The position numbers and the translations under genes are program-made. Source: Bog-756 sp963812525 (lineage in GTDB: Bacteria; Actinomycetota; Acidimicrobiia; Acidimicrobiales; RAAP-2). From it: a DNA stretch of 64,000 bases. Shown piece after piece: positions 33,497 to 42,502 of this stretch. Location: contig CAWEVL010000010.1 in assembly GCA_963812525.1 (NCBI GenBank), forward strand, positions 682,001 to 746,000. The letters are read 5' to 3'. Within the stretch, counting starts at the first letter, position 1. Each line of letters begins with the position of its first letter. The notes under the pieces are model-generated. The model saw nothing but the letters and a program-made list of their open reading frames with translations. It had not been told where the DNA came from and searched no databases.

Positions 33497-34057
33497 TCAG
33501 TTGACGGTGGACGAGGTCGTGCTGGTGCTGGTTCGGTTGGCCAGGTCGGGTCCCACCACGATCAGCACCTCGGCCGTGCCGATCGAGCTGACCGGCGCCG
33601 AGGTGGTGTACGGGACCACCGAGGTGGGCGGCAGGATCAGGGCCTTGGCCACCGACTGCGCGGCGGCCTTCTGGCCGGCCACGTAGTACACGTTGGTGAC
33701 CGTCACCCGGGCGGGGGCGTTGACCGGGGGCAGCATGTCCCAACCGGACGTCTGGAGCTGGGTGGTGACCGACCCGGCGGCGCCGGGCACTCCCGAGGCG
33801 TTGGCCGCCAGCACCGGGACGTTGGGGGGCGCGGTGGTGGTCGTCGTGGTGGGAACCGTCGGTCTGGTGGTGGTGGACACCGAGGAGAGGGCACCGGTGC
33901 CCGACGTCGAGGTGGTCGGGTGGATGACCCCCAGGACCAGCACCGTGGTCACCACGAAGGCCACCACCACGATGGCCGCCTTCACCGCGGTCCCACCGGA
34001 GCCGCCGCCACCGGGGGCCGGGTCGGGCCGTGCAGGTCGGTCGGGAGGCTGGGCCAC
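33497..34057 (-). CDS. Membrane-anchored LytR_C-domain protein
   Basis: 186 residues from GTG 34057; upstream codons in the frame run toward the tRNA gene. A Pro/Gly-rich cytoplasmic start leads to one membrane helix (AAIVVVAFVVTTVLVLGVI), a Thr/Ser/Pro-rich linker, and a LytR_C-type domain (VPVLAANASGVPGAAGSVTTQL, ARVTVTNVYYVAGQKAAA, VLIVVGPDLA). Such domains occur at the end of LytR-CpsA-Psr cell-wall ligases and as stand-alone wall proteins. Probably peptidoglycan-associated. Confidence 0.78.
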   Translation of the reverse strand: MAQPPDRPARPDPAPGGGGSGGTAVKAAIVVVAFVVTTVLVLGVIHPTTSTSGTGALSSVSTTTRPTVPTTTTTTAPPNVPVLAANASGVPGAAGSVTTQLQTSGWDMLPPVNAPARVTVTNVYYVAGQKAAAQSVAKALILPPTSVVPYTTSAPVSSIGTAEVLIVVGPDLANRTSTSTTSSTVN

Positions 34058-34203
34058 TACGTGCCAGCCTGCCAACCAGGGGGTTCGGAAGCAAGCGTTT
34101 CCGATCCCGGGCCGCCCTGACCACGGCCGAGGCGTGCCGATCCTCTCGGGACCGGTCGGAAGGACCGTAGAATGGCGGCGGCACCGGGTAGGCCCCGGCA
34201 CCG

Positions 34204-34276
34204 GCCGGTGTGGCGCAGTTGGTAGCGCAGACGACTTGTAATCGTCAGGTCGTGGGTTCGATTCCCACCGCCGGCT
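34204..34276 (+). tRNA. tRNA-Thr (anticodon UGU)
   Basis: Cloverleaf of 73 nt without encoded CCA. Acceptor stem GCCGGTG/CGCCGGC (one G-U pair), D-arm GCGC-AGTTGGTA-GCGC, anticodon stem GACGA/TCGTC with loop CTTGTAA giving anticodon TGT, T-arm GTGGG/CCCAC with TTCGATT loop, discriminator T. No attachment-site repeat or integrase is nearby. Confidence 0.95.
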
Positions 34277-34446
34277 CCGAGCCCTGTGGGTTCTGCTGGC
34301 CGTTCCGACCTTCAGGAGGCCGGCGCCGTCGGTCGTCGCCCGAACCATCCGGCGCACCGGGATCGACTTTCCCATGGGCCGTACCTCCTGCTTGGATGGC
34401 ACCGACCCCGCCCTTCCACCGTCGGCCGACCGCGAGCACCCCAGCC

Positions 34447-35523
34447 ATGCAACGGACTCCAGGCACCCTCCTCCGATCGAGGTCTCGGCGTCGTACCGAC
34501 GCCGAGGGGGAGCTGATCGACGCCCCGGCCGGGCTGCTCGCCGTCTGGCTCGTGCTGGCCGTCCTCACCGCGCTGGAGGCGGCCAGCGAGCTGGGCTGGA
34601 TCGGCGGACCGTCCTCGCTCTACCAACTCTGGTTCCACGACATCGTGCTGGTCGCCGCGGCCGCGCTGATGCTGGCCCGCGCCGCGTTCGAACCGACGGC
34701 CCGACGGGCGTGGCTGGCCCTGGGTATGGCCATGGCCGTCTGGTCGGTCGGTACCGTCCTGTGGAGCCTGGTCTACGGCGGCCAGCCCCATCCGCCCTAC
34801 CCCACCTTCGCCGACGTGTTCTGGCTCCTCTGGTACCCGCTGACGGTGGCGGGCCTCGTGCTGCTGATCCGTGTGCGCTTCCGGCGGTTCGAGCTCCACC
34901 GCTGGATGGACGGCATCGCCGTCATGTTGATCGTCCTGGTGGCCGGATTCGCCCTCGTCGTCCAGCCGGTCGCCGAAGCGTCCACACAGGGCTGGTTGGC
35001 CACCATCGTCGACTTCACCTACCCCGTCCTCGACATCCTCCTCATCGGGGCCGTCCTCGGCGTCTACGGCCTGCTGGGCTGGCGGCCGGACGCCATGTGG
35101 GTCCTCATCGGGGTCGGTATCCTGGCCATGACCAGCGGCGACGCCGCCTTCGCGGTGCAGCAGGCCCGGGGCGTCGTGGTCGGCGGCAACTATGACGTGG
35201 TGTGGACGATCGGGGCCCTGGTCATCGCCTACGCCGCCTGGGTACGGGCACCGAGCACCCACGACGGGCACGAGCCGGTCACCGGCATGCGGGCCATCGC
35301 CCTGGCCCTCATCGCCCAGGCCCTGGCCATCGGCATCCAGATCTACGCCGTCTTCGAGGAGGTCGGGAGGAGCGAGCGGGTGGTCACCGCCGTCGTCTTG
35401 GTGGTGGCGTCCGTCCAGATCGTCCTGACCCGACCGCGTGCCGGAGCGGAGGCGGCGGCAGGTCCGACGCCAGCTACCGAGCGGCACGGGGCGGTGCCCG
35501 ACCCGACGCCGCGGCGGCTGTGA
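34447..35523 (+). CDS. Eight-pass membrane protein resembling the sensor part of GGDEF/EAL proteins
   Basis: 358 residues from ATG 34447; ATG 34396 is an alternative and neither has a good ribosome site. Eight or more membrane segments alternate with short loops. The loop YPTFADVFWLLWYPL, between helices 3 and 4, is typical of the membrane sensor regions of actinobacterial GGDEF-EAL proteins. Here the protein ends after the last helix with a low-complexity tail and no output domain. It may be a truncated sensor or a stand-alone membrane module. The frame is intact, so no recent decay is seen. Confidence 0.65.
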   Translation: MQRTPGTLLRSRSRRRTDAEGELIDAPAGLLAVWLVLAVLTALEAASELGWIGGPSSLYQLWFHDIVLVAAAALMLARAAFEPTARRAWLALGMAMAVWSVGTVLWSLVYGGQPHPPYPTFADVFWLLWYPLTVAGLVLLIRVRFRRFELHRWMDGIAVMLIVLVAGFALVVQPVAEASTQGWLATIVDFTYPVLDILLIGAVLGVYGLLGWRPDAMWVLIGVGILAMTSGDAAFAVQQARGVVVGGNYDVVWTIGALVIAYAAWVRAPSTHDGHEPVTGMRAIALALIAQALAIGIQIYAVFEEVGRSERVVTAVVLVVASVQIVLTRPRAGAEAAAGPTPATERHGAVPDPTPRRL

Positions 35524-35831
35524 CGTGGCGGCGTCGAACGCCCTCTCACCGGAGGCACCATCGGACGGGCGCCGCTCGGCGGCCTCGATGGCGTGGTACT
35601 GACCACATGGCCGCGACCGCACCGGGCTGTCGAGGAGGCCGCCGCGCTGACCAGGGATGACGGGGGCATCGGGCCATCGAGTCCAGGTCCCCGTCGCCAT
35701 CGCCACGGCCACCGGTCGTTGCACCTGGCCGCGCTTAATCGGAGGACTTCCGGGTAAGTTCTCTCCCGAGGACGGACCGGGACGACCGGCCGGCCTTCTG
35801 ACGATCCCCACGCAGACCGGGAGGAGCGGGG
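35524..35831 (+). other. 308-base gap upstream of egtB
   Basis: No open frame with coding character. The last 13 bases before the egtB ATG hold a good ribosome site (GGGAGGAG). I looked for promoter boxes (a TTGCAC at 35719 lacks a fitting -10) and for riboswitch cores and found none convincing. Confidence 0.5.
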
Positions 35832-37088
35832 ATGACCGACCTACTGACGACCACCGAGGATCGGACGATCACGGACCGGTTCTTCGCCACCCGGGCGCTC
35901 ACCGAGTCCCTGGCCGCACCGCTCTCGGCCGAGGACCAGACGGTCCAGTCCATGCCCGACGTGAGCCCGACCAAGTGGCACCGGGCCCACACCACCTGGT
36001 TCTTCGAGACCTTCCTCCTCGGCCCCACCCTCCCCGCCTACCGTCCGTTCCATCCCGCCTACGGCTACCTGTTCAACTCCTACTACGAGGGCGTGGGCGC
36101 CCGGTACCCACGCCACGACCGCGGCCTCGTGTCCCGGCCCGGGATCGAGGAGATCGCCGCCTATCGCCGCTTCGTGGACGAGGCCATGACCGAGGTGCTC
36201 GAGGATCCCCCCGACGAGGCCACCGTCGGCCTGGTCGAGCTGGGCATCCAACACGAGCAGCAGCACCAGGAGCTGCTGCTCATGGACATCAAGCACGTCC
36301 TGTCCCGCAACCCCCTCCTCCCCGCCTATGACACCCTCTGCCCGGTCCCGGCCGCGCCGGCTGGTGCTCCGGCCTGGGCCGAGTTCGCCGGCGGGGTCCA
36401 CCACATCGGCCATACCGGTGACGGCTTCAGCTTCGACAACGAACGGCCCCGCCACCCCACCTTCGTGGCTCCCTTCGCCCTGGCCGAACGGGCGGTGACC
36501 TGTGGTGAGTGGCTGGCCTTCATCGACGACGGCGGCTACCACCGTCCCGAGCTGTGGCTGTCCGACGGGTGGGCCACCGTGCAGGCCGAGCACTGGGAGT
36601 GTCCGCTGTACTGGTCGAGGATCGACGGCGAGTGGCACGAGTTCACCCTGGGGGGACCGATCACCGTCAATCCCGGGCAGCCGGTGTGCCACGTGAGCTA
36701 CTACGAGGCCGACGCCTTCGCCCGTTGGGCCGGGTACCGGCTCCCCACCGAGGCCGAGTGGGAGGTGGCCGCCGCCGAGCACCCGGCCGAGGGCCACTTC
36801 CTCGACCAGTCCCGTCTCCATCCCTCCCCGGCCGGCCCGGGCCCGGTCACCGGCCCGTTCGGAGACGTCTGGCAGTGGACGTCCTCGGCCTACAGCCCCT
36901 ACCCGGGGTTCGAGGCGGCACCGGGGGCGGTGGGCGAGTACAACGGCAAGTTCATGGTCAACCAGCACGTCCTCCGGGGCGGGTCGTGTGTAACGCCCCC
37001 CGGCCACCTGCGGACTACCTACCGCAACTTCTTCCCGCCGTCCGCCCGCTGGGTCTTCTCCGGCCTGCGGCTGGCCCGCACCGTCTGA
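35832..37088 (+). CDS. egtB: Ergothioneine biosynthesis sulfoxide synthase EgtB
   Basis: 418 residues from ATG 35832. The DinB-like N-terminal half has iron ligands in KWHRAHTTWFFE and the HX3HXE motif HEQQHQE; the C-terminal half is the FGE-sulfatase-type domain (AGYRLPTEAEWEVAA, GDVWQWTSSAY, HVLRGGSC). The enzyme uses O2 and Fe(II) to join the thiol of gamma-glutamylcysteine or cysteine to C2 of hercynine. egtD follows after 52 bases. EgtA, EgtC and EgtE are absent here, so the sulfur donor and the final lyase cannot be read from this locus. Confidence 0.94.
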   Translation: MTDLLTTTEDRTITDRFFATRALTESLAAPLSAEDQTVQSMPDVSPTKWHRAHTTWFFETFLLGPTLPAYRPFHPAYGYLFNSYYEGVGARYPRHDRGLVSRPGIEEIAAYRRFVDEAMTEVLEDPPDEATVGLVELGIQHEQQHQELLLMDIKHVLSRNPLLPAYDTLCPVPAAPAGAPAWAEFAGGVHHIGHTGDGFSFDNERPRHPTFVAPFALAERAVTCGEWLAFIDDGGYHRPELWLSDGWATVQAEHWECPLYWSRIDGEWHEFTLGGPITVNPGQPVCHVSYYEADAFARWAGYRLPTEAEWEVAAAEHPAEGHFLDQSRLHPSPAGPGPVTGPFGDVWQWTSSAYSPYPGFEAAPGAVGEYNGKFMVNQHVLRGGSCVTPPGHLRTTYRNFFPPSARWVFSGLRLARTV

Positions 37089-37140
37089 GCAGGGGCACGT
37101 CCATCCGAACCGACCACCGCGCCGAAGGAACCCCCAGCCC

Positions 37141-38124
37141 ATGACCACCGTCATCCCGCCCACCATCGACGTGCACCTGTCCGGTGACGACCTGCGCCAG
37201 TCCATGGAGCGGGACGTGCGCAACGGGCTCACGGCCGACCCGAAGTGCCTGCCCCCCGTCTACTTCTACGACGACCGGGGCAGCCGGCTGTTCGACGAGA
37301 TCACCCGGCTCCCCGAGTACTACCCGACCCGCTCCGAGCGCTCCATCCTCGACGTCCACGCCGGGGACATCGCCCGGGGCTCGGGCGCCGACACACTGGT
37401 GGAACTCGGCGCCGGCACCTGCGCCAAGTCACGGCTGCTCCTCGACGCCATGCAGTCGACCGGCCTCCTCCAACGCTTCGTGCCGCTCGACGTCAGCGAC
37501 ACCACCCTGTGGGAGGCGGCGACCGCCCTGTCCGAGGAGTACCCCGGGGTGGCCGTCAGCGCCGTGGTCGGCGACTTCCATCAGCACCTCGACCGCCTGC
37601 CCCACGACGGGACCCGTCTGTTCGCGTTCCTGGGCGGCACCATCGGCAACCTCGATCCCGGCCAGCGCCGCCAGTTCCTCATCCAGCTGGGCAAGGTGAT
37701 GTCCATCGACGACCGGCTGCTCCTCGGCACCGACCTCGTGAAGGACCGGGCCCGTCTGGTCAACGCCTACGACGACGGCGCCGGGGTGACCGCCGAGTTC
37801 AATCGCAACGTCCTGTTCGTGCTCAACCGAGAGCTGGGGGCCAACTTCGAGCCCGGCCGTTTCGAGCACGTGGCCCGCTGGAACGAGCCCGACCAGCGCA
37901 TCGAGATGTGGCTGCGCTCCACCGGCGACCAGCAGATCTGCGTGGCCGACCTCGACCTCGAGCTGACCTTCGAGGCCGGTGAGGAGATGCTCACCGAGAT
38001 CAGCACCAAGTTCTCGCCCGACGCCCTCGACCTGGAGCTCAGCGAGTGCGGGTTCATCGTCGAGAGCATGTGGCGCTCGGAGGGCGACGAGTTCCTGCTC
38101 ACCATGGCCCGCCCCTCGTCCTGA
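37141..38124 (+). CDS. egtD: L-histidine N-alpha-methyltransferase EgtD
   Basis: 327 residues from ATG 37141. Family marks are the early LPPVYFYDDRGSRLFDEITRLPEYYPTR, motif I VELGAGTCAKSRLLLDAM, the FLGGTIGNLDP segment and LLLGTDLVKD, followed by NRNVLFVLNRELGANF. It makes hercynine (trimethyl-histidine), the substrate of EgtB. Together the two genes give the core of ergothioneine synthesis, a thiol antioxidant of many actinobacteria. Confidence 0.94.
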   Translation: MTTVIPPTIDVHLSGDDLRQSMERDVRNGLTADPKCLPPVYFYDDRGSRLFDEITRLPEYYPTRSERSILDVHAGDIARGSGADTLVELGAGTCAKSRLLLDAMQSTGLLQRFVPLDVSDTTLWEAATALSEEYPGVAVSAVVGDFHQHLDRLPHDGTRLFAFLGGTIGNLDPGQRRQFLIQLGKVMSIDDRLLLGTDLVKDRARLVNAYDDGAGVTAEFNRNVLFVLNRELGANFEPGRFEHVARWNEPDQRIEMWLRSTGDQQICVADLDLELTFEAGEEMLTEISTKFSPDALDLELSECGFIVESMWRSEGDEFLLTMARPSS

Positions 38125-38170
38125 CCGGGCGGACGTCGCCGGCCGGGACGGCCCGGGTGGCGGCCCGTCC

Positions 38171-39542
38171 TCAGCTGTCCAGCAGGTCCTTGACCGCGGT
38201 CTCGATGGCCCGGTGGAAGGTCGGGTAGGCGTAGATCATGTGCCGGAGCTCGGTGGTGGCCACGGCGGCGTGCACGGCCAGGGTGAGGAGGCCCAGCACC
38301 TCGCCCCCGGCCGGTCCCGCCGCGGTGGCCCCGACCAGCACCCCGCGCTCGGAGTCCTCCACCAGCTTGATGAAACCCTGGTTGCCGGACCTGTGGATCC
38401 ACCCCGGGTCGATTCGGGGATGGCCGCCGTCCCCACCCGGACCTCGATGCCCTGGTGACGGGCGTCCCGCTCGCTCAGGCCCACCGAGCCGATCTCGGGG
38501 TCGGTGAAGGTGACCCGGGGCACGGCCCGGTAGTCGGCCGGCACCACCAGGTGGCCCAGGATGTCGTTGACCACGATGTCGGCGTGGTACATGGAGAGGT
38601 GGGTGAAGGCGCCATGGCCGGCGGCGTCGCCGACGGCCCACACTCCCGTGGTGCCCTCGACCCGCAGGTGGTCGTCGACGGGCAGCGCCCGGGCCGAGGC
38701 GTCGAGGCCGATGGAGCCCACGTTGAGCTGGACCAGGTCGGGACGGCGGGTCGGTGGCCACCAGCAGCCGGTCGGCCACGACCGGCTCCCCGGCCCCGAG
38801 GGACACGGCGAAGCGGTGCCCGTCATGGTGCACCGCCTGGATGGCCACCCCGGTGCGGACGTCGATCCCCTCGGCCCCGAACACCTCGGCCAGCAATGAC
38901 CCGGCCTCCGGCTCCTCGGGGCCGACCAGACGGGGACCCCCCTCGAGGACGGTGACCTCGGCACCGAAGCGGCGGAACACCTGGGCCAGCTCCACACCGA
39001 TGGCCCCGCCCCCCAGCACGGCCAGGGAGGCGGGCACCTCCTCGGTCTCGATCGCCTCGCGGTTGGTCCAGTAGGGGGTGTCGGCCAGGCCGGCCACCGG
39101 GGGGATCCACGCCCGGGTCCCGATGTTGAGGACCACGGCCCGATCGGCCTCGAGGATCCGTGTCCCCCACCACCACCCGCGTCGGGCCCTCCAGCCGGCC
39201 CCAGCCCCGCACCAGGCGTCCGCCCCGGTCCTCGAACCGCCGGACGGCGACGGCGTCGTCCCACGAGTCGGTGGCCTCGTCGCGGATGCGTCGGGCCACC
39301 GGGGCCCAGTCCGGATGGACGGAGGCCGTTCCGGCCAGGCCGGTCACCCGTCCCGCTTCGGCCAGCAGGTCGGCGGCCCGGATCATCATCTTGGACGGAA
39401 TGCACCCCCAGTAGGGGCACTCCCCGCCGACCAGCTCGGCCTCCACCCCGACCACGTCCAGGCCGGCCTGGGCCAGCCGTCCGGCCACGTCTTCGCCGCC
39501 GGGCCCCATCCCCACCACGATCACGTCGGCCCGTTCACTCAT
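38171..39542 (-). CDS. Class I flavoprotein disulfide reductase (Lpd/mercuric reductase-like), three frameshifts
   Basis: Starts at ATG 39542 with GGAG eight bases upstream. FAD site VIVVGMGPGGEDVAGRLA, redox pair in GGECPYWGCIPSK, NAD site LAVLGGGAIGVELAQVF, second FAD motif WAVGDAAGHGAFTH and the dimer-interface end IYAYPTFHRAIETAVKDLL are all present. They lie in three frames. The breaks are near 39164-39168 (extra G in a G5 run, coding strand), 38748-38750 (extra C) and 38402-38405 (one G missing). Correcting them gives about 457 residues. The C-terminal His-Pro/Glu pair of dihydrolipoamide dehydrogenase is replaced by YPTFH, so another substrate (for example a low-molecular-weight disulfide) is possible. 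Confidence 0.82.
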
Positions 39543-39724
39543 CCCGGCTCCTCGGTCGTCCGTCCCGTCCGGGCCCGACCCGCCGGCCCGACCCGTCTGG
39601 CCCGACCCACTGGTCGGCCGCACCGGTTCTACCCGTTGTCCGCCGATCCTGCACCCTCGGTCCCGACGTCCGGCGCGCCCGCACCCCGGCGACGCCTGGC
39701 CCGACCCGTCGGTCAGGGGGACGG

Positions 39725-40675
39725 TCAGGCGGATCGCTGACGGGCCACGTCGAAACAGGCGATGGCCCCGGCGGTGGCCACGTTGAGCGAGGAGAGCGTC
39801 CCGTGCTGGGGGATGGAGGCCAGCGCGTCACACCGCTTCCGGGTCAGGGTGGCCAGTCCGGCCCCTTCCGAGCCCAGGACCAGGGCCACCGGCTGGTCGC
39901 CCAGTGGGAGTCGGTAGAGCGACTGGGCGGCTTCCCCGACCAGGCCCACCGACCACACCCCGAGCTCGGTGAGCTTCCGGAGCGCGGCCGGCACCCCGGC
40001 CACCAGGGCCATGGGCAGGTACTCGATGGCCCCGGCGGCCACCTTGGCCACCGTCGGGGACAGGTGGGCCGATCGGTGCCGGGGCAGCACCACGCCGGTC
40101 ACCCCGGCACACTCGGCGCTCCGGAGCAGTGAGCCCAGATTGTGGGGGTCGGTGATGCCGTCCAGGACCAGCAGGAACGGCACCCGGCCCCGGCGGGAGG
40201 GCGGGCACAGGTCCTCGAGCGGGGTCTCCTCGACGGGACGGGCCAGGGCCACCACCCCCTGGGCGGCGTCGGTGCGGGCCACCGAGTCGATCCGGCGTCG
40301 GGACACGTACTCGACCCGCACCCGCCGGGCGGCGGCCAGCGCCTCGATCTCGTCGAGGATGGGGGCGGCGTCCATCCCGTCGGCCATGAGCAGCGACGTC
40401 ACCGATCGCCGGTGGGCCCCGAGCAGCTCCCGGACCGCCTGGCGGCCCTCGACCTGCTCGCCGCCCAGTCCGGCGGGGCCCGACGACCTCCGGGCCCGCG
40501 GCACCGGGGTCGACCGGCCACCGCTCCCCGGCGTGCCCACCCCGCGGTCGGGGCGCCCCTCGGCGCCGCGCCCCGGGAGCCGGTGCCCACGCGACGGGCT
40601 CCCCCCGGACCGGCCCCGTCCGGAGCCACCCCGGGCCGGCTGCCCCCGGCCCCCGGAGTTCCTGGACGGGCTCAC
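39725..40675 (-). CDS. rlmB: 23S rRNA 2'-O-ribose methyltransferase, RlmB/SpoU family
   Basis: 316 residues from GTG 40675. The first 75 residues are a Gly/Arg/Ser/Pro-rich basic stretch as in mycobacterial RlmB, then the substrate-binding domain starts VEGRQAVRELLGAHR. SPOUT motifs are LDGITDPHNLGSLLRSAE, VALVLGSEGAGL and LNVATAGAIACFD. It methylates a guanosine of 23S rRNA. The reading frame runs without a stop into ispF upstream, which I attribute to a base error, since the corrected ispF stop overlaps this GTG (GTGA). Confidence 0.9.
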   Translation of the reverse strand: MSPSRNSGGRGQPARGGSGRGRSGGSPSRGHRLPGRGAEGRPDRGVGTPGSGGRSTPVPRARRSSGPAGLGGEQVEGRQAVRELLGAHRRSVTSLLMADGMDAAPILDEIEALAAARRVRVEYVSRRRIDSVARTDAAQGVVALARPVEETPLEDLCPPSRRGRVPFLLVLDGITDPHNLGSLLRSAECAGVTGVVLPRHRSAHLSPTVAKVAAGAIEYLPMALVAGVPAALRKLTELGVWSVGLVGEAAQSLYRLPLGDQPVALVLGSEGAGLATLTRKRCDALASIPQHGTLSSLNVATAGAIACFDVARQRSA

Positions 40676-41215
40676 CGGGCGTCCCCGGTCGGCGCCCGGC
40701 GCCGGCCAGGCGGCCAGCAGCACCACCGCCGTGCAGGCGATCCCCTCGGCCCGGCCCAGGGCACCGAGCCCCTCGGCCCGGGTGGCCTTCACGTTGACCG
40801 GCGCGCCCGAGCACCTCGCCCAGGCCGCTCGGCCATCCGGTCCACATAGGGGGCCAGTCCGGGCTGCTCGGCCACCACCGTGCAGTCGGCGTTCACCGGC
40901 ACCCAGCCGGCGGCAGCGGCCAGAGCCACCGTCCGGGCCAGGATCACCATGCTGTCGGCACCGCGCCACGCCGGATCGGTGTCGGGGACGTGACGACCGA
41001 GGTCACCGAGCCCGGCCGCGCCGAGCACGGCGTCGGCGATGGCGTGGGCTACGGCGTCGGCGTCGCTGTGTCCCTCGAGGCCCCGGGCACCGTCCCCGGT
41101 GATGGTCACCCCGCCCAGCACCAAGCGGCCGGTCGGCCCGGTCGGAGAACCGGTGGACGTCGATGCCCTGGCCGACCCGGAGTCCTGAGCCCGGCCCCGC
41201 CCGCTCGCCGCTCAC
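40672..41215 (-). CDS. ispF: 2-C-methyl-D-erythritol 2,4-cyclodiphosphate synthase, four frameshifts
   Basis: Start GTG 41215 overlaps the ispD stop. Pieces in order: GQGIDVHRFSD (metal D, H), then LGGVTITGDGARGLEGHSDADAV, then NVKATRAEGLGALGRAEGIA near the end. One extra base each near 41123, 40822, 40806 and 40683 restores a single frame of 179 residues ending at the TGA that overlaps rlmB. IspF makes MEcPP in the non-mevalonate isoprenoid pathway. The ispD-ispF order is standard. Confidence 0.85.
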
Positions 41216-41857
41216 CGCCCGGCCCCGGCCATCAGGGCCTCGGCCAGGGCGAGGTCCTCGGGGCGGGTGAGCTTCAGGTTCCTCGGGTCGCCCGGCACGG
41301 TGTGCACGGCGAGGCCCAACGCCTCCACCAGGCCGGCGTCGTCGGTGGCCTGGCCCTCGGCGCGGTGGGCGTGGCGCAGGACCGAGGCCGTGAACGCCTG
41401 GGGGGTCTGCACGGAGACCAGCCCGTCCCGGTCGACGGTGGCGGTGACCAGGCCGCCGTCCGTGCGCTTGAGCGTGTCGGAGACGGCACCACCGGGATGG
41501 CGCATGCCGCGCCGTCCGCCTGGACCGCCCCGACCACGGCGATGAACAAGGAGGCGTCGGCCAGCGGTCGGGCGGCGTCGTGGACCACGATCACCTCGGC
41601 CTCCTCGGGCACGGCCCGCCAGTCCGGCCCGGACCGAGTCGGCCCGGGCGTCACCGCCGGTCACCACCCGGTCGGCACCACACCCGTCGACCTCGGCCGG
41701 CACACCGCCCGCCGGTGCACCAGTCAGGCACCACCAGGACCACGCCGTCGGACACCGAGCGGGCGGCGGCCACCGACCAGGCCGCCACCGGCTTCCCGGC
41801 CAGTTGGAGGAACTGCTTGGGTCCGCCGAACCGACGACCCGATCCGCCGGCCACCAC
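41212..41857 (-). CDS. ispD: 2-C-methyl-D-erythritol 4-phosphate cytidylyltransferase, three frameshifts
   Basis: Pieces in three frames: VVAGGSGRRFGGPKQFLQLAGKPV (CTP loop), GADRVVTGGDARADSVRAGL, VIVVHDAARPLADASLF, and SDTLKRTDGG through VQTPQAF to the C-terminal LKLTRPEDLALAEALM. Corrections needed are one extra base near 41708, one extra near 41615 and one missing near 41484, giving about 214 residues. The exact start is uncertain; GTG 41857 is the first usable codon but WAI just before it suggests a slightly longer N-terminus. Second dedicated enzyme class of the MEP pathway, next to ispF and carD as in many actinobacteria. Confidence 0.85.
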
Positions 41858-41884
41858 GATGGCCCAGACGGACCCGCGCTCGGC

Positions 41885-42362
41885 TCAGGGCAGCGCCTCG
41901 TTCAGCCGAACCTCGGCGGTCTCCTCGTCGACGCCCAGGGCGAAGGTCAGCTCCGACACCAGGATCTGGCGGGCCCGCTGGAGCATGCGCTTCTCGCCGG
42001 CGCGACAGGCCCTTGTCCTTGTCCCGGATGGAGAGGTTCCGCACCACCTCGGCCACCTGGTAGATGTCGCCGGACCGCAGCTTCTCGGAGTGGTTCTTGT
42101 ACCGGCGCGACCAGTTGGTCGGCATCCGGGCCTCCTTCTTGCGGAGCACGGCGAAGACCTCTTCCACCTCTTCGTCGTTGATCACCTCGCGCAGGCCGAC
42201 GCCGTCGGTGTTGTCGGCCGGGACCATCAGCGTGAGGTCGCCGTAGGCCAGGCGGAGCACCAGGTACTCCTGTTTCTTGCCGAACGCCTCTTTGGTCTCA
42301 CGTCGTTCGACCACCGCCGCGCCGTGGTGCGGATAGACGACCTTGTCACCGATGTCGAACAC
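41885..42362 (-). CDS. carD: CarD-family RNA polymerase-binding regulator, one frameshift
   Basis: Start GTG 42362 with AGGAGG five bases upstream. The RNA-polymerase-interacting domain reads FDIGDKVVYPHHGAAVVERRE, followed by the DNA-binding helical part (RRYKNHSEKLRSGDIYQVAEVVRNL). One extra base near 42000-42004 must be removed to join KGLS to AGEKRMLQRARQILVSEL; the result is 158 residues, the normal length. CarD stabilises open complexes at rRNA and housekeeping promoters. Confidence 0.92.
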
Positions 42363-42502
42363 CGTTCCTCCTGGCGTTGCGTGCTGATCCCGGGCTGGTG
42401 AGCTCGATCGGGACCGCGTAGGGAGCATGCAATGGTACACGGTGGCGGGGACGCCCCCCAACCGCGGTCGTCCCCGCCTGGGGGGCCGCCGGCCCCCTGG
42501 GC

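Noticed and set aside
34204..34446. tRNA-Thr as an integration site for a mobile element
   Set aside because: No integrase, no repeated tRNA 3' end and no change in gene character on either side.
39725..41215. Apparent ispF-rlmB fusion (the two share one open frame)
   Set aside because: Removing one G in the run at 40683-40686 creates a stop that overlaps the rlmB GTG, the normal overlap style of this genome, and the same stretch has three other obvious indels.
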